From Maribacter sp. PR1 (GTDB lineage: Bacteria; Bacteroidota; Bacteroidia; Flavobacteriales; Flavobacteriaceae), in assembly GCF_028464145.1 (NCBI RefSeq), contig NZ_JAQPCG010000005.1, positions 248,001-312,000 on the forward strand: a DNA stretch of 64,000 bases, given 5' to 3'. The notes under the pieces were generated by a model. That model worked only from the letters and a program-made list of their open reading frames with translations, made no database searches and had not been told where the DNA came from. A program made the position numbers and the translations under genes. Positions 16,242 through 24,613 of this stretch are shown piece after piece (position 1 is the stretch's first letter; the number at the start of each line of letters is the position of its first letter).

Positions 16242-16943
16242 ATGATTAGTATTATTGTCCCAGCACATAAGGAAAAAAAGAACATCGAGTATTTGGTTGA
16301 TGTGCTATCCCATCTAAAAACTTGTGAACCGGTGGAAATCATTGTGGCGCTTTCTCCAGAAAGCAACGATGACTTTAAGCAAGAAATTAAAGAGAAGGCT
16401 AATTTTTTACGTTGCTCCAAGAAGGGAAGGGCATCTCAGATGAACGAGGCTTCGAAAATGGCGAATGGAGATGTATTTGCTTTTTTACACGCCGATGTAA
16501 AACCACCAAAATCCTTCCTTCAGGACATCAGAAGAACGATAGAAAATAGATTCGATGCTGGTTTTTTTTCCTATAGGTTCGATAAAAAGAGTCTTCCTTT
16601 AAAGGTCAATTCCTATTTTACGACTAAGGATGGAATTTTTACGGGAGGTGGTGATCAATGTCTTTTTATTAAAAAAAATGTTTTTGAAAGTTTAGGGAGG
16701 TTTAGCGAAACTCAAATTCTAATGGAGGATTTTGAATTTTTTCGCCGTATGAAGGAGCAAAAAATTCGCTATAAAATTGTCAAGAGTAATTTGATAGTTT
16801 CATCCCGTAAGTACGAGTGTAATTCTTATCTGAGAGTTAACCTTTCCAATTTACTGCTCATTGTACTTTTTAAAATGGGATATCCCGGCCAAAAACTAAA
16901 AACCATCCATGACAAACTTATCCGAACACCATACAATGCCTGA
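16242..16943 (+). CDS. Glycosyltransferase family 2, TIGR04283-like
   Basis: A 233-residue GT-A transferase without membrane spans: MISIIVPAHKEKKNIEYLVD at the N-terminus (nucleotide-sugar binding), KKGRASQMNEASKMANGD (about 61-77) and FLHADVKPP (81-89) with the acidic metal-binding motif. The GRA-QMN and FLHAD pattern is characteristic of the TIGR04283 group of family 2 transferases, which often sit near radical-SAM and selenodomain genes; none are seen here. A MEDFEFFRRMK segment (about 164-175) supplies the ED pair of the catalytic region. Acceptor unknown. The double-VOC gene overlaps its 3' end by 8 nt, so the two are translationally coupled. Confidence 0.85.
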   Translation: MISIIVPAHKEKKNIEYLVDVLSHLKTCEPVEIIVALSPESNDDFKQEIKEKANFLRCSKKGRASQMNEASKMANGDVFAFLHADVKPPKSFLQDIRRTIENRFDAGFFSYRFDKKSLPLKVNSYFTTKDGIFTGGGDQCLFIKKNVFESLGRFSETQILMEDFEFFRRMKEQKIRYKIVKSNLIVSSRKYECNSYLRVNLSNLLLIVLFKMGYPGQKLKTIHDKLIRTPYNA

Positions 16944-17997
16944 TATCATAAACGGTATTCAACAAGTGGGAATCGGTGTATCCGATATTAAAGTGGTATT
17001 CAATTGGTATAGAAAGTATTTAGGTTTTGATATTCTTCTTTTTAAAGATGAGGCTTCAGCTACGCTTATGACCCAATATACCCAGGATGAGGTTTGTCAG
17101 CGAAATGCCTATTTATCTTTAAACATGCTTGGAGGAGGAGGTTTGGAAATATGGCAATTCACCAGCAGGACTCCTGAAAAGCCCAAAGCTCCTGTTGTTT
17201 TGGGGGATTTGGGAATTAATGCAATGAAATTAAGGACCAATGACGTTGAAGCTAGTTATGAAACATTAAAGAAATTAAATCTTAATTACTTAACAGCGCT
17301 TACAGTAAGTAATGAAATAGGGTCTTCGTTCTATTTTCAGGACCCTTGGGAAAATTTGGTGGAGGTGGTACAGGATAACTATGCTTTTTCTACCACAAAA
17401 AATAGTATAGGCGGTGTTCTTGGTGCTGTAATTGGTGTTTCGAACATACAGGAATCAATCAAATTTTATAAGAATTTATTAGGATATGGGACTGTACTTT
17501 ACGAGAAAACCATAGAAATCCCGTTAAATACGAATCCAGATAAAGTTGGGCGCTATAGAAAAGTGGTACTGGGGCATTCCAGACCAAAAATAGGTGGTTT
17601 TGGCGAGTTATTGGGACCAACACAAATAGAGTTGTTACAGGCACTGGACAGGGAACCGCTGAAAATTTTTGAGAATAGACTTTGGGGCGATCTAGGCTAT
17701 ATACACATATGTTTCGATGTTCATGGAATGAAAAAATTAAGGAAACGTGCCCATAGCTTAAATTATCCCTTTACCGTGGACAGTGCCGATAGCTTTGACA
17801 TGGGAGACGCTGCCGGACATTTTAGCTATGTAGAAGACCCGGATGGTACCTTGATTGAATTCGTGGAGACACATAAAGTCCCTATTTTTAAGCCGTTGGG
17901 ATTGTACTTGAATTTAAAAAATAGAAATCCGGCAAAGCCTTTGCCAAAATGGCTGGTAAGGACACTAGGTTTTCACAGAATATCCAAGGATATATAA
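16936..17997 (+). CDS. Double VOC (glyoxalase/dioxygenase superfamily) protein
   Basis: A 353-residue cytoplasmic protein with two VOC modules. The first (about 1-150) includes IQQVGIGVSDIKVVFNWYRKYLGF, GGLEIWQFTSR and FQDPWENLVEVV. The second (about 155-320) includes GAVIGVSNIQESIKFYKNLLGY, IHICFDVHGMKKLRKRAHS and VEDPDGTLIEFVETHK. His and Glu residues at the ends of the beta-alpha-beta-beta-beta units could bind a divalent metal. VOC enzymes include glyoxalases, extradiol dioxygenases and 4-hydroxyphenylpyruvate-type oxygenases; this one cannot be assigned to a substrate. ATG 16936 is preferred (8-nt overlap with the transferase); an alternative ATG at 16909 would overlap by 35 nt. Confidence 0.85.
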   Translation: MPDIINGIQQVGIGVSDIKVVFNWYRKYLGFDILLFKDEASATLMTQYTQDEVCQRNAYLSLNMLGGGGLEIWQFTSRTPEKPKAPVVLGDLGINAMKLRTNDVEASYETLKKLNLNYLTALTVSNEIGSSFYFQDPWENLVEVVQDNYAFSTTKNSIGGVLGAVIGVSNIQESIKFYKNLLGYGTVLYEKTIEIPLNTNPDKVGRYRKVVLGHSRPKIGGFGELLGPTQIELLQALDREPLKIFENRLWGDLGYIHICFDVHGMKKLRKRAHSLNYPFTVDSADSFDMGDAAGHFSYVEDPDGTLIEFVETHKVPIFKPLGLYLNLKNRNPAKPLPKWLVRTLGFHRISKDI

Positions 17998-18004
17998 CTC
18001 TAAG

Positions 18005-18190
18005 TTACTCTTTGCTCTTTGTTGTTCTAATAAGCCCAATTCCCGAAAAGAAAAAGATTGCACCCAATACGGCGTAAACAATTAAAGCTTTTGTTGTTCC
18101 CGTACTATTTCCAAATAAAATAGCCGCGTATACCAAACCACCGATGCCTAGAAGGGTGAGAACGGTGCCAAAGAGTTTCTTTAAATCCAT
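18005..18190 (-). CDS. Small two-span membrane protein (61 aa)
   Basis: A 61-residue protein with two hydrophobic spans (LFGTVLTLLGIGGLVYAAILF and ALIVYAVLGAIFFFSGIGLI) and short basic ends (MDLKK, RTTKSKE). Small proteins of this kind are conserved in Flavobacteriaceae but have no known function. It is convergent with the VOC gene (8 nt apart) and lies 54 nt downstream of the anti-sigma gene on the same strand, possibly as its distal operon partner. No terminator is visible between them. Confidence 0.7.
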   Translation of the reverse strand: MDLKKLFGTVLTLLGIGGLVYAAILFGNSTGTTKALIVYAVLGAIFFFSGIGLIRTTKSKE

Positions 18191-18244
18191 GGTCGAAAAA
18201 TAGTAAAATTTCCAGTATTTAAGCGCTGTTGGGAATCAATTTAT

Positions 18245-19042
18245 TTAGGAAGCTGAGACAACCCCTAATGTGTATAACTGCTCCAGAGTAGGGGATTCAC
18301 TACCGCCTGCTGGTTCTAAGGTAATTCCAAAGGCCTCCGAATCGTTGGGATTGTTTAAAGCAAAGACCTTATTGTCATCCGTGGCAAAATCTTCCAATAA
18401 TCCCATACTTGTTGGTGTTAAAGGCGATAGTTTTAGCGACCAAACTTGATATACAAAACCATCTGGTGGTTCGGGTAGTCCTTGGGCATCGATGAAAACC
18501 TTTTCTTCTTGCCTGTTCCAATAGGCTTTTGCGTACGAGGTGGGTGATACTTCTTGTCCACCTAAGGAAATCACGGATATATTCTTGTCCCTTAACGTAT
18601 TTAATAAATCCTGTGTTTTTTCTAGGGAAGCATCCGAATCGGCAATCTGCTGTTCCAATGCTTGATTCTGTTGTTCTACAATCTCAATGTCAGATTTTAG
18701 ATTTTCGTTTTGGTTATATACCCAGAATAAACCGATCGCCAATAAAATGGATGCGGCCCATCCTAAGTAAGGTGTCCAATCGGAACCTTTTTTCATAGGA
18801 ATCACTTTGGTGTCAGATTCCAGGTTGCCCAATTTAGTTTTAAGAGTATCGAAAGAATATGGATTTACAGTATTGCTTCTTCGAGTCAATTCCAAGATTG
18901 CATTTTCAATGTTGATTATTTCAGCCTTAATTTCCGGATATTCTTTTGCATAGGCATCTATTTCCAGGTTTTCTTTCTCTGTGAGAACTCCTGCAACATA
19001 AAGTTCCAATATTCCTGACGCTATGTATTCTTGAACATTCAT
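18245..19042 (-). CDS. Anti-sigma factor, RskA-like
   Basis: A 265-residue membrane protein. The cytoplasmic N-terminal part (1-88: MNVQEYIASGILELYVAGVL, then acidic helices) is the sigma-binding domain. One span (YLGWAASILLAIGLFWVYN, about 92-110) is followed by a coiled coil (NENLKSDIEIVEQQNQALEQ onwards, 111-150). The extracytoplasmic domain (about 155-265) is of the RskA C-terminal type, with AYWNRQEEKVFIDAQGLPEP, YQVWSLKLSPLTPTSMGLL and FGITLEPAGGSESPT. Its ATG directly follows the TAA of the sigma gene, so the pair is translationally coupled. Family knowledge: it holds the sigma factor at the membrane until released, often by proteolysis. Confidence 0.92.
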   Translation of the reverse strand: MNVQEYIASGILELYVAGVLTEKENLEIDAYAKEYPEIKAEIINIENAILELTRRSNTVNPYSFDTLKTKLGNLESDTKVIPMKKGSDWTPYLGWAASILLAIGLFWVYNQNENLKSDIEIVEQQNQALEQQIADSDASLEKTQDLLNTLRDKNISVISLGGQEVSPTSYAKAYWNRQEEKVFIDAQGLPEPPDGFVYQVWSLKLSPLTPTSMGLLEDFATDDNKVFALNNPNDSEAFGITLEPAGGSESPTLEQLYTLGVVSAS

Positions 19043-19579
19043 TTATTCGACTTCCATGTTTTCCCTTAATTTGGAAATACAGCTTCTATTCCTTGTTTTT
19101 ACGGTTCCTATAGGTATGGCCAATTCCTCGGCGGCTTCTTTTTGGGTATACCCCCTAAAATATAGCAGTTCTATAATTTGAACACATTTTTTCTTTAGAC
19201 TTTGTACCAACTTTTTAAGACCTTTTGTATCCGTAGTAGTTGTACTATCGTCCTCCTTACTTTCTAAAACACTTACGAAGTAGTCTGCGGAAAGGTTCTT
19301 TTTTTCATTTTTATACGACCTACTACGTATTTCATCGATAGCTGCATTCCTGGCGATGTTCAATATCCAAGTAAAAAATCTTCCTTTAGCTGAATTATAG
19401 CTCGATGCATTGTTCCATATTTTCACAAAGACATCTTGGCAAATCTCTTGGGACCTTCCTTCGTTCTTTACTATAGTATTGATAACACCGCAAATATTTT
19501 CGGCATACATACCATAAAGCGTTTCAAAAGCGGTAGCATCCTTCTTTTGAAATTTTTCGACTAAGAGGTCTAATTGCAT
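19043..19579 (-). CDS. ECF RNA polymerase sigma factor
   Basis: A 178-residue extracytoplasmic-function sigma factor. Region 2 (about 8-75): FQKKDATAFETLYGMY, QEICQDVFVKIWNNASSYNS and GRFFTWILNIARNAAIDEIR. Region 4 (about 120-175): LVQSLKKKCVQIIELLYFRG, YTQKEAAEELAIPIGTVKTR (helix-turn-helix, -35 recognition). A variable linker with Ser/Thr-rich KEDDSTTTTDTK joins them. It forms an operon with the RskA-like anti-sigma factor. Its start lies only 31 nt beyond the SOD terminator, leaving little room for a promoter. Three AAAC-N16/17-CGTA sites in this window are candidate targets. Confidence 0.95.
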   Translation of the reverse strand: MQLDLLVEKFQKKDATAFETLYGMYAENICGVINTIVKNEGRSQEICQDVFVKIWNNASSYNSAKGRFFTWILNIARNAAIDEIRSRSYKNEKKNLSADYFVSVLESKEDDSTTTTDTKGLKKLVQSLKKKCVQIIELLYFRGYTQKEAAEELAIPIGTVKTRNRSCISKLRENMEVE

Positions 19580-19600
19580 GGGTGTGAATTTAGCGATTAA

Positions 19601-19632
19601 AAATAAAAATAGCCATCCCTCGGGATGGCTTT
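19601..19632 (-). terminator. Terminator after the SOD gene
   Basis: AGCCATCCC (19611-19619), a two-base loop, then GGGATGGCT (19622-19630): a perfect nine-base stem. On the minus strand a T-rich run (19601-19610) follows, so it terminates the SOD transcript before the sigma gene. It is close to symmetrical and may also work on the plus strand. Confidence 0.85.
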
Positions 19633-19652
19633 TATATTAATTAATTTTAATC

Positions 19653-20243
19653 CTATTGAATAATACCTGTACAGCTAACTCTTGGTCCTGCAGCACCACT
19701 TGGCTGACTTGTAAAATCGTCCGATCCTTGGTGTACAATAACAGCTTTCCCTACAATGTTCTTATTCTCATCGTCGCAGCCAATACACCATTCCGAGGTC
19801 GAAAATTCAACCGTGGCATTGCCATCGGCATCTGCGGTAAAGTTTCCAATATCTCCTTTGTGGTAGCCTTCACTTGCACCCCATTTACCATGTGGTTCAT
19901 TCGTTGGGTTCCAGTGACCACCTGCAGAAGTACCGTCATCTGCAGAACAATCTGCAGTTTGGTGAATATGGATTGCATGCTCACCTTCAGATAGCCCCGT
20001 AAATGATGCCATCATTTTAACCTCACCATCTTCTTCCGTGAAGGTTACTTCTCCTTGAACATCACTTTCGCTTTTAGGCTCCATCATAAATTTAATGGTT
20101 TCCACTTCTTCTTCCATCGTCATTTCTTCCATGGTTTCCTCCGCTTCATTCGCGGCATCGTTGGTTTCCTTCTTTACCTCTTTACAACTGAAAACAGTTA
20201 CAAGAGCCAAAGCGGCCAACGGAAATTTTAATATACTTTTCAT
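19653..20243 (-). CDS. sodC: Cu-Zn superoxide dismutase lipoprotein
   Basis: A 196-residue lipoprotein: lipobox FSC with Cys20, then a Glu/Met-rich acidic linker (about 27-48). The Cu-Zn SOD domain has all metal ligands: His92 and His94 (IHIHQTADC), bridging His110 (GGHWNP), His118, His128 and Asp131 (YHKGDIGN) and His171 (VIVHQGSDDF). Cys99 and Cys191 can form the family disulphide. It converts superoxide to peroxide in the periplasm or on the cell surface. The frame opens upstream at 20306, but ATG 20243 gives the proper signal peptide. A terminator separates it from the sigma gene. Confidence 0.93.
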   Translation of the reverse strand: MKSILKFPLAALALVTVFSCKEVKKETNDAANEAEETMEEMTMEEEVETIKFMMEPKSESDVQGEVTFTEEDGEVKMMASFTGLSEGEHAIHIHQTADCSADDGTSAGGHWNPTNEPHGKWGASEGYHKGDIGNFTADADGNATVEFSTSEWCIGCDDENKNIVGKAVIVHQGSDDFTSQPSGAAGPRVSCTGIIQ

Positions 20244-20324
20244 TTTTCTGGTTTTTAAATTAGTGAATGTTAAAATTAAGAAATTCCTAGCGCTATATGA
20301 ACTCATACGCCAATCATTTTAACA

Positions 20325-20348
20325 GTATTCCAAATAATAACGGAATAC
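20325..20348. repeat. Inverted repeat upstream of the SOD gene
   Basis: GTATTCC (20325-20331) and GGAATAC (20342-20348) are perfect seven-base arms around ten A+T-rich bases, between the DUF2490 stop and the SOD start. There is no T run, so it may be an operator or a weak terminator. Confidence 0.4.
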
Positions 20349-20361
20349 GGCTTAAATCACT

Positions 20362-21066
20362 CTATTTAAATAGCTTGCGCAAGTCCGGATTATAAAAAAC
20401 AGCGACTTGAAGTCGGTCATAGTCCACAGTTCTAAAATGATTTTTAAGATACCCGGCTTGAACACTTAGGTTATTGGTAACATTTACACCGACCGCGGCA
20501 TATAACCGATTTTGATCAAAAGCCTCATTCTGTAGGTTAATGAATATTTCATCATAAAAGTTGAGAAAGAAAACATCGGTCAGGGGAACCGTCATTTGTA
20601 ACCGGTATCGGGCGCGGTGTTGTGTGCTTTTTGTGTTCAAGTCGCTGTCTGTTATAAATCGCTGCTCTAGTCGGTATCTATGTTCAAATAACAATTCCCA
20701 GACCTTATTCTTCAAAATAAATTGCTCAAAAATCCGGTTTTCCGAGATATTGTCGGAAGCTTGTCCGTCCAAATCTATCAAAGCTGCTTCAAAGAAGGTT
20801 GGGTCGGTTTTAATATAGGCGAACCCAGCCGTTGCTATGGCATTGGGATTGATATGATAATTCAACCCTGTTCGCAATAACAGTTGATTGAAATTTTTAG
20901 CCTGTTCATAATACCGCAGTTGTGCCTCGGAATGGATACTCCACTTTTCTGCAATTTGGTTGGTCCCAAAATACATATGCCAACTTCCCAATTGGTCTTC
21001 GCCGTTCTCCTGTGCCTGTGCCGTAATAGAAATTAGGGTAAATACCGCTAAAAGTAATCTCCTCAT
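20362..21066 (-). CDS. DUF2490 outer-membrane beta-barrel protein
   Basis: A 234-residue protein with a signal peptide (MRRLLLAVFTLISITAQAQ). The rest is a run of amphipathic beta strands with aromatic girdles: LGSWHMYFGTNQIAEKWSIH, HSEAQLRYYEQAKNFNQLLL, LFEHRYRLEQRF, HRARYRLQMTVPLT, FLNFYDEIFINLQN and QAGYLKNHF. It matches DUF2490, a family of predicted outer-membrane barrels of unknown function. The final segment (VAVFYNPDLRKLFK) ends in Phe-Lys rather than the strict terminal Phe. It follows the S9 peptidase gene on the same strand (48 nt). Confidence 0.82.
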   Translation of the reverse strand: MRRLLLAVFTLISITAQAQENGEDQLGSWHMYFGTNQIAEKWSIHSEAQLRYYEQAKNFNQLLLRTGLNYHINPNAIATAGFAYIKTDPTFFEAALIDLDGQASDNISENRIFEQFILKNKVWELLFEHRYRLEQRFITDSDLNTKSTQHRARYRLQMTVPLTDVFFLNFYDEIFINLQNEAFDQNRLYAAVGVNVTNNLSVQAGYLKNHFRTVDYDRLQVAVFYNPDLRKLFK

Positions 21067-21114
21067 TGTTTGTAAAGTGCTTTTGATTTTTAAATAGTAT
21101 GAATAACAGACTTT

Positions 21115-23058
21115 TTATATATCGCTTTCCATAGGCTCTCCATCTTTAATAGGTGTTCCCTTATCACCCTTTAAATAGACATCCAAAAATTGAAGTACAC
21201 GACTATAAGCTTCTATTTGGTTTTCCTTTTTTACAAAGCCATGTCCTTCATCCTCAAAAAGGACATACTCTACAGGAACTCCATTTTTCCTGACACCAGC
21301 TACTATTTCATCCGACTCAACCTGAAGCACTCTGGGGTCTTTGGAACCTTGTAGTACAATGAGTGGCTTTGTAACCTTATCGGTATGGAACAATGGGGAT
21401 ATTTCCTTTAGCCGTACTGAATCTGCACTATTGGGATTACCTAATTCTAAGTACAACGCCTCCTTGAAGGATTCCCACCATGGCGGAATACTTCTCAAGG
21501 TTCTAATCCAATTGGTTACCCCAAAGAGATTTACGCCTACTGCAAACTCCTCTGGCGTGTAAGTCAACGCGGCCATGGTCATGTAACCACCATAGGAACC
21601 TCCGATAATACCTATTTTTTCTGCGTCAATTTCCGGTTGGGCGGCCAACCAATTTTTACCTTCCACGCAATCCTTTAAATCCTTGTCGCCATGGTTGAGG
21701 TCATCCATTTTGTAAAAGGATTTTCCATAACCGCTACTTCCACGGTTGTTGACAGCCAATACAGCATATCCATGGTTGACCAAATACTGGATAAAGGAAC
21801 TAAAGTTTTGTCTGGATTGCCCTCCTGGGCCTCCATGTACCCAAACTAGGGCGGGGACTTTGCTATTTGCCGATGCCTGTTTCGGTTTATAGTAAATGGC
21901 TGGTATTTCTAATCCGTCAAAGGATTTGTACCGAATGACTTCCGCCGTAACCAAATCTTCTTGGGCTATTTCTGGATTTAGGACATTTGTTAATTGTTTG
22001 GTTTCCTTGGTTTCCAAATTATAGACATAGAGATTGCTGGGGGTTTGTGAACCTCCTGCGTAAAAACGCATCCATTTTTCATCATCCGAAAAACCAACAT
22101 TGGTAATGGCCATGTTTGGGAAGGAGGGAAGCGCTATATTCTCCCCGGTTTCGGTTTCCTTCACCTCAATGGTGTTCTTTGCATCTTCGTTGATGTAGGT
22201 AACCTGATAGGTGCCATTTTCCGTAAAATAGCTTCCCATAATATCCCAATCGCGCTCCATTACCTTGGTTCGTTCTTCGGTTGAAATATCGTATTTCATC
22301 AAATAGGAAAACTCGTTACCCAAATCAGTTGTATAGTAAAGTGCACTGTTATCCGGTGCAAAATCTTGACTGCTATTCGCACTCTGCTCGGTATTGATTT
22401 GGGTTTGGGTTTTGGTCTGCAAATCATATAAAAACAGATCCGAATCGTTTGTGTTTATAGATTTTGAGAGCGAAAGGTACTTTTCGTTATCACTTAAATC
22501 GCCAATATCATATCCTTCATCATTTTGATAGATCAATTTTGGACTATAGTTAAGAAAATCCATCTGGTACAAGTCCATAAATCGAGAATCCCGTTTGTTC
22601 GAAGTAAAAAAGAAACTTTTCTTATCCTCCGCCCAAGAATGGAAACCCGCTCTGGCCCCTTCGGTAGGAGTAAGGTCAGTAAAGCTACCATTAAGGTTTC
22701 TTATGTAAATATGATAGATTTCGTCGCCGTTACCATCCATTCTAAAAAGCATACGCTCATCCCTGGGGAAATAAGAAATGGCAAATACCGAAGAACTGTC
22801 GGATTGGGTTACGGGCATCATTTCCCCACCATCGGTTGGTATCGTGTACATATTATAAATTCCCGAACGGTTACTGGATATTAATAATTTGGAATTGTCC
22901 GAAGAAAAACTTCCGCCACCAATGGACTCGTTATCCATCATTTGCTCAATGGTATAGGACTTTATTTGTTTTGCCATGGAGCTTTCGTCAGGTTTTTTGT
23001 TTTCTTCCTTACAGCTCCAAATAAGGGCAACGGCAATAATCAACATTAATTTTTTCAT
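21115..23058 (-). CDS. S9 family prolyl oligopeptidase-type lipoprotein
   Basis: A 647-residue lipoprotein: lipobox IWSC with Cys16. Residues about 40-365 form a beta propeller (GGSFSSDNSKLLISSNRSG, FAPDNSALYYTTDLG and similar repeats). Residues 370-640 are the alpha/beta hydrolase with oxyanion segment VWVHGGPGG, nucleophile Ser488 (GIIGGSYGGYM), Asp574 (GSKDPRV) and His606 (EDEGHGF). It cleaves small peptides, probably after Pro or Ala, at the envelope. The propeller restricts access to short substrates. A weak ECF-like CGTAGG lies 150 nt upstream. It is followed by DUF2490 on the same strand. Confidence 0.93.
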   Translation of the reverse strand: MKKLMLIIAVALIWSCKEENKKPDESSMAKQIKSYTIEQMMDNESIGGGSFSSDNSKLLISSNRSGIYNMYTIPTDGGEMMPVTQSDSSSVFAISYFPRDERMLFRMDGNGDEIYHIYIRNLNGSFTDLTPTEGARAGFHSWAEDKKSFFFTSNKRDSRFMDLYQMDFLNYSPKLIYQNDEGYDIGDLSDNEKYLSLSKSINTNDSDLFLYDLQTKTQTQINTEQSANSSQDFAPDNSALYYTTDLGNEFSYLMKYDISTEERTKVMERDWDIMGSYFTENGTYQVTYINEDAKNTIEVKETETGENIALPSFPNMAITNVGFSDDEKWMRFYAGGSQTPSNLYVYNLETKETKQLTNVLNPEIAQEDLVTAEVIRYKSFDGLEIPAIYYKPKQASANSKVPALVWVHGGPGGQSRQNFSSFIQYLVNHGYAVLAVNNRGSSGYGKSFYKMDDLNHGDKDLKDCVEGKNWLAAQPEIDAEKIGIIGGSYGGYMTMAALTYTPEEFAVGVNLFGVTNWIRTLRSIPPWWESFKEALYLELGNPNSADSVRLKEISPLFHTDKVTKPLIVLQGSKDPRVLQVESDEIVAGVRKNGVPVEYVLFEDEGHGFVKKENQIEAYSRVLQFLDVYLKGDKGTPIKDGEPMESDI

Positions 23059-23317
23059 AGGATCGATTTTTCTTGTTTTGAATGAATGGTTACGGTATTA
23101 CAACATTTTAACGTTGTGAACATGATTTAAAAGGAATAAAATCAAGGCCGTTTTTTTGGCATCTGTTTAGGTTTTGGATTGGTTGCCTAAATATACTAGA
23201 ATTGCCTACGCGTATTTCTTAAAAGGGTGTTAATGAAATAGAAGGACATAAAAATTGCACAATCGGGATTCTGATGAATTATGTAACAAGTTCCTCCAAT
23301 ATGCGACTGATGGTAGC

Positions 23318-23337
23318 ATCAATCAATCAATCAATCA
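23318..23337 (+). repeat. Tetranucleotide repeat (ATCA)5
   Basis: Five perfect ATCA units end 3 nt before the purine-rich AAAAGGAA that precedes the start codon at 23350. Tetranucleotide tracts at this position can change spacing by slippage, which would alter expression of the membrane protein downstream. Confidence 0.7.
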
Positions 23338-23349
23338 AAAGGAATTATT

Positions 23350-23883
23350 ATGAAAGCTAGGTTAAACTTTACAAAACGCATACTGATAACCTCAGCGATG
23401 ACTTTGGCAATTTGGGGGCAGGTGATTTGGGATTATTTACATGGTGGAATACCCACGCACTATCTACTGCATAACCCTAATCTGCCCGGTATCCCCAATT
23501 GGGTAGGCGCACTTGTATTTCCCTTTTTCGTTTATTTTTTATTATATAGAATTCAAAAACGAATAGATAAAAACAATAGTGAAGAGCCTTTGCAAAAGGT
23601 ACTTTGGCGATTTTTGGGAGGCTTACTTTTTGCTGTGGCCATATCCGTATGCTTTGTCAACGGACTTGAATATACTGATTATATCCTGGCCCTTGTTTTC
23701 TTGCTCGCCTTTATTTATCCGTTATATAAATCAGAATATTATTTGGGGTGGGTATTGGGTGCGGCCTTTACTTTTGGCGCTTTTATTCCTATAGTGTTCG
23801 GAGGCATTTTCTGTTTGCTTCTCTTTTTAATAAATAGATTCGTTGGTTTTATCAAAAGCGTATTAAAACCAAAATCGATTTAG
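23350..23883 (+). CDS. Conserved multi-span membrane protein, function unknown
   Basis: A 177-residue hydrophobic protein with about five spans: ILITSAMTLAIWGQVIW, WVGALVFPFFVYFLLY, FLGGLLFAVAISVCF, YILALVFLLAFIYPL and a long final stretch around AAFTFGAFIPIVFGGIFCLL. The first external loop has a conserved-looking LHGGIPTHYLLHNPNLPGIP. I do not recognise a named family. It is alone on the plus strand between the S9 peptidase (divergent) and the methyltransferase (convergent, 4 nt away). Its expression may be variable because of the ATCA repeat just upstream. Confidence 0.72.
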   Translation: MKARLNFTKRILITSAMTLAIWGQVIWDYLHGGIPTHYLLHNPNLPGIPNWVGALVFPFFVYFLLYRIQKRIDKNNSEEPLQKVLWRFLGGLLFAVAISVCFVNGLEYTDYILALVFLLAFIYPLYKSEYYLGWVLGAAFTFGAFIPIVFGGIFCLLLFLINRFVGFIKSVLKPKSI

Positions 23884-23887
23884 GAGT

Positions 23888-24478
23888 TTATTGCTTTTGA
23901 AATATTCCAAAAAGTTCGTTTCCTTGACGTTCTGGAATAGAATTGTAACAAGTCTCGAAGGTTATGGTATTAAAATAGGGCTTTAGATAGCCTAAATAAA
24001 GTTCTTTATTTCCACCAAAGGGTCGTTTTTCCATATTGCCGGTCAGCGGAAAATTAAACCAAACACCGGCCAAAATACCTTTGGGTTTCAGCAAATGATG
24101 CATTTGTCTGGCATAGTTACTTCTATTTTCATCGGTAGGAATGAAGGAGCAAAAGAAGGTCTGTTCCAGTATTAAATCATATTGTCCTTGGTGTGTAAAG
24201 AAATCTTTGTTTAAAAGCTGTGTTTCTGGGAAATTAGGATTGCGAGCTTTGAATGTTTTTAAGGGAACCTCTGAAATATCGAGGACGTGGACATTCTTAA
24301 AACCTTCCTTATAGAGATATTCGGCCTCATAGGCATTACCTGCTCCAGGTATTAGGATGTCGATTTCCTTATCGGTCAATTGATCCACAAATTTCTTGAT
24401 AGGGGTGGAAGCATAGCCTATGTTCCATCCCATAGTGTCTTCTTGGTAACGTTGCGTCCAATAGGTTTTTTCGTCCAT
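23888..24478 (-). CDS. SAM-dependent methyltransferase, TPMT-like
   Basis: A 196-residue class I methyltransferase. TPMT-family features: YWTQRYQEDTMGWNIGYAST at the N-terminus, SAM-binding motif DILIPGAGNAYEAEYL (about 40-56), HVLDISEVPLKTF (about 68-82), and EQTFFCSFIPTDENRSNYA (about 108-127) with PKGILAGVWFNFP. Thiopurine-type methyltransferases transfer methyl groups to thiol, selenium or tellurium compounds, or detoxify metalloids. The native substrate is unknown. It is cytoplasmic and single, divergent from the tricorn-like protease. Confidence 0.88.
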   Translation of the reverse strand: MDEKTYWTQRYQEDTMGWNIGYASTPIKKFVDQLTDKEIDILIPGAGNAYEAEYLYKEGFKNVHVLDISEVPLKTFKARNPNFPETQLLNKDFFTHQGQYDLILEQTFFCSFIPTDENRSNYARQMHHLLKPKGILAGVWFNFPLTGNMEKRPFGGNKELYLGYLKPYFNTITFETCYNSIPERQGNELFGIFQKQ

Positions 24479-24613
24479 AAAACATTTTGTAATACTAAAA
24501 TAGGTACATTTTAGAAAGCTAAGAAGGGTTCATAACCATATATACAAATTCTTTGCGGCCTTATTTGCATTTTACCTATCTTCCCCAGATTAAAAACCAA
24601 GCACAAACCAAGA

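Noticed and set aside
23207-23231. CGTAGG with upstream AAC on the minus strand as a fourth ECF promoter, for the S9 peptidase
   Set aside because: The spacing is 18 nt, the AAAC is incomplete and the site is about 150 nt from the start codon.
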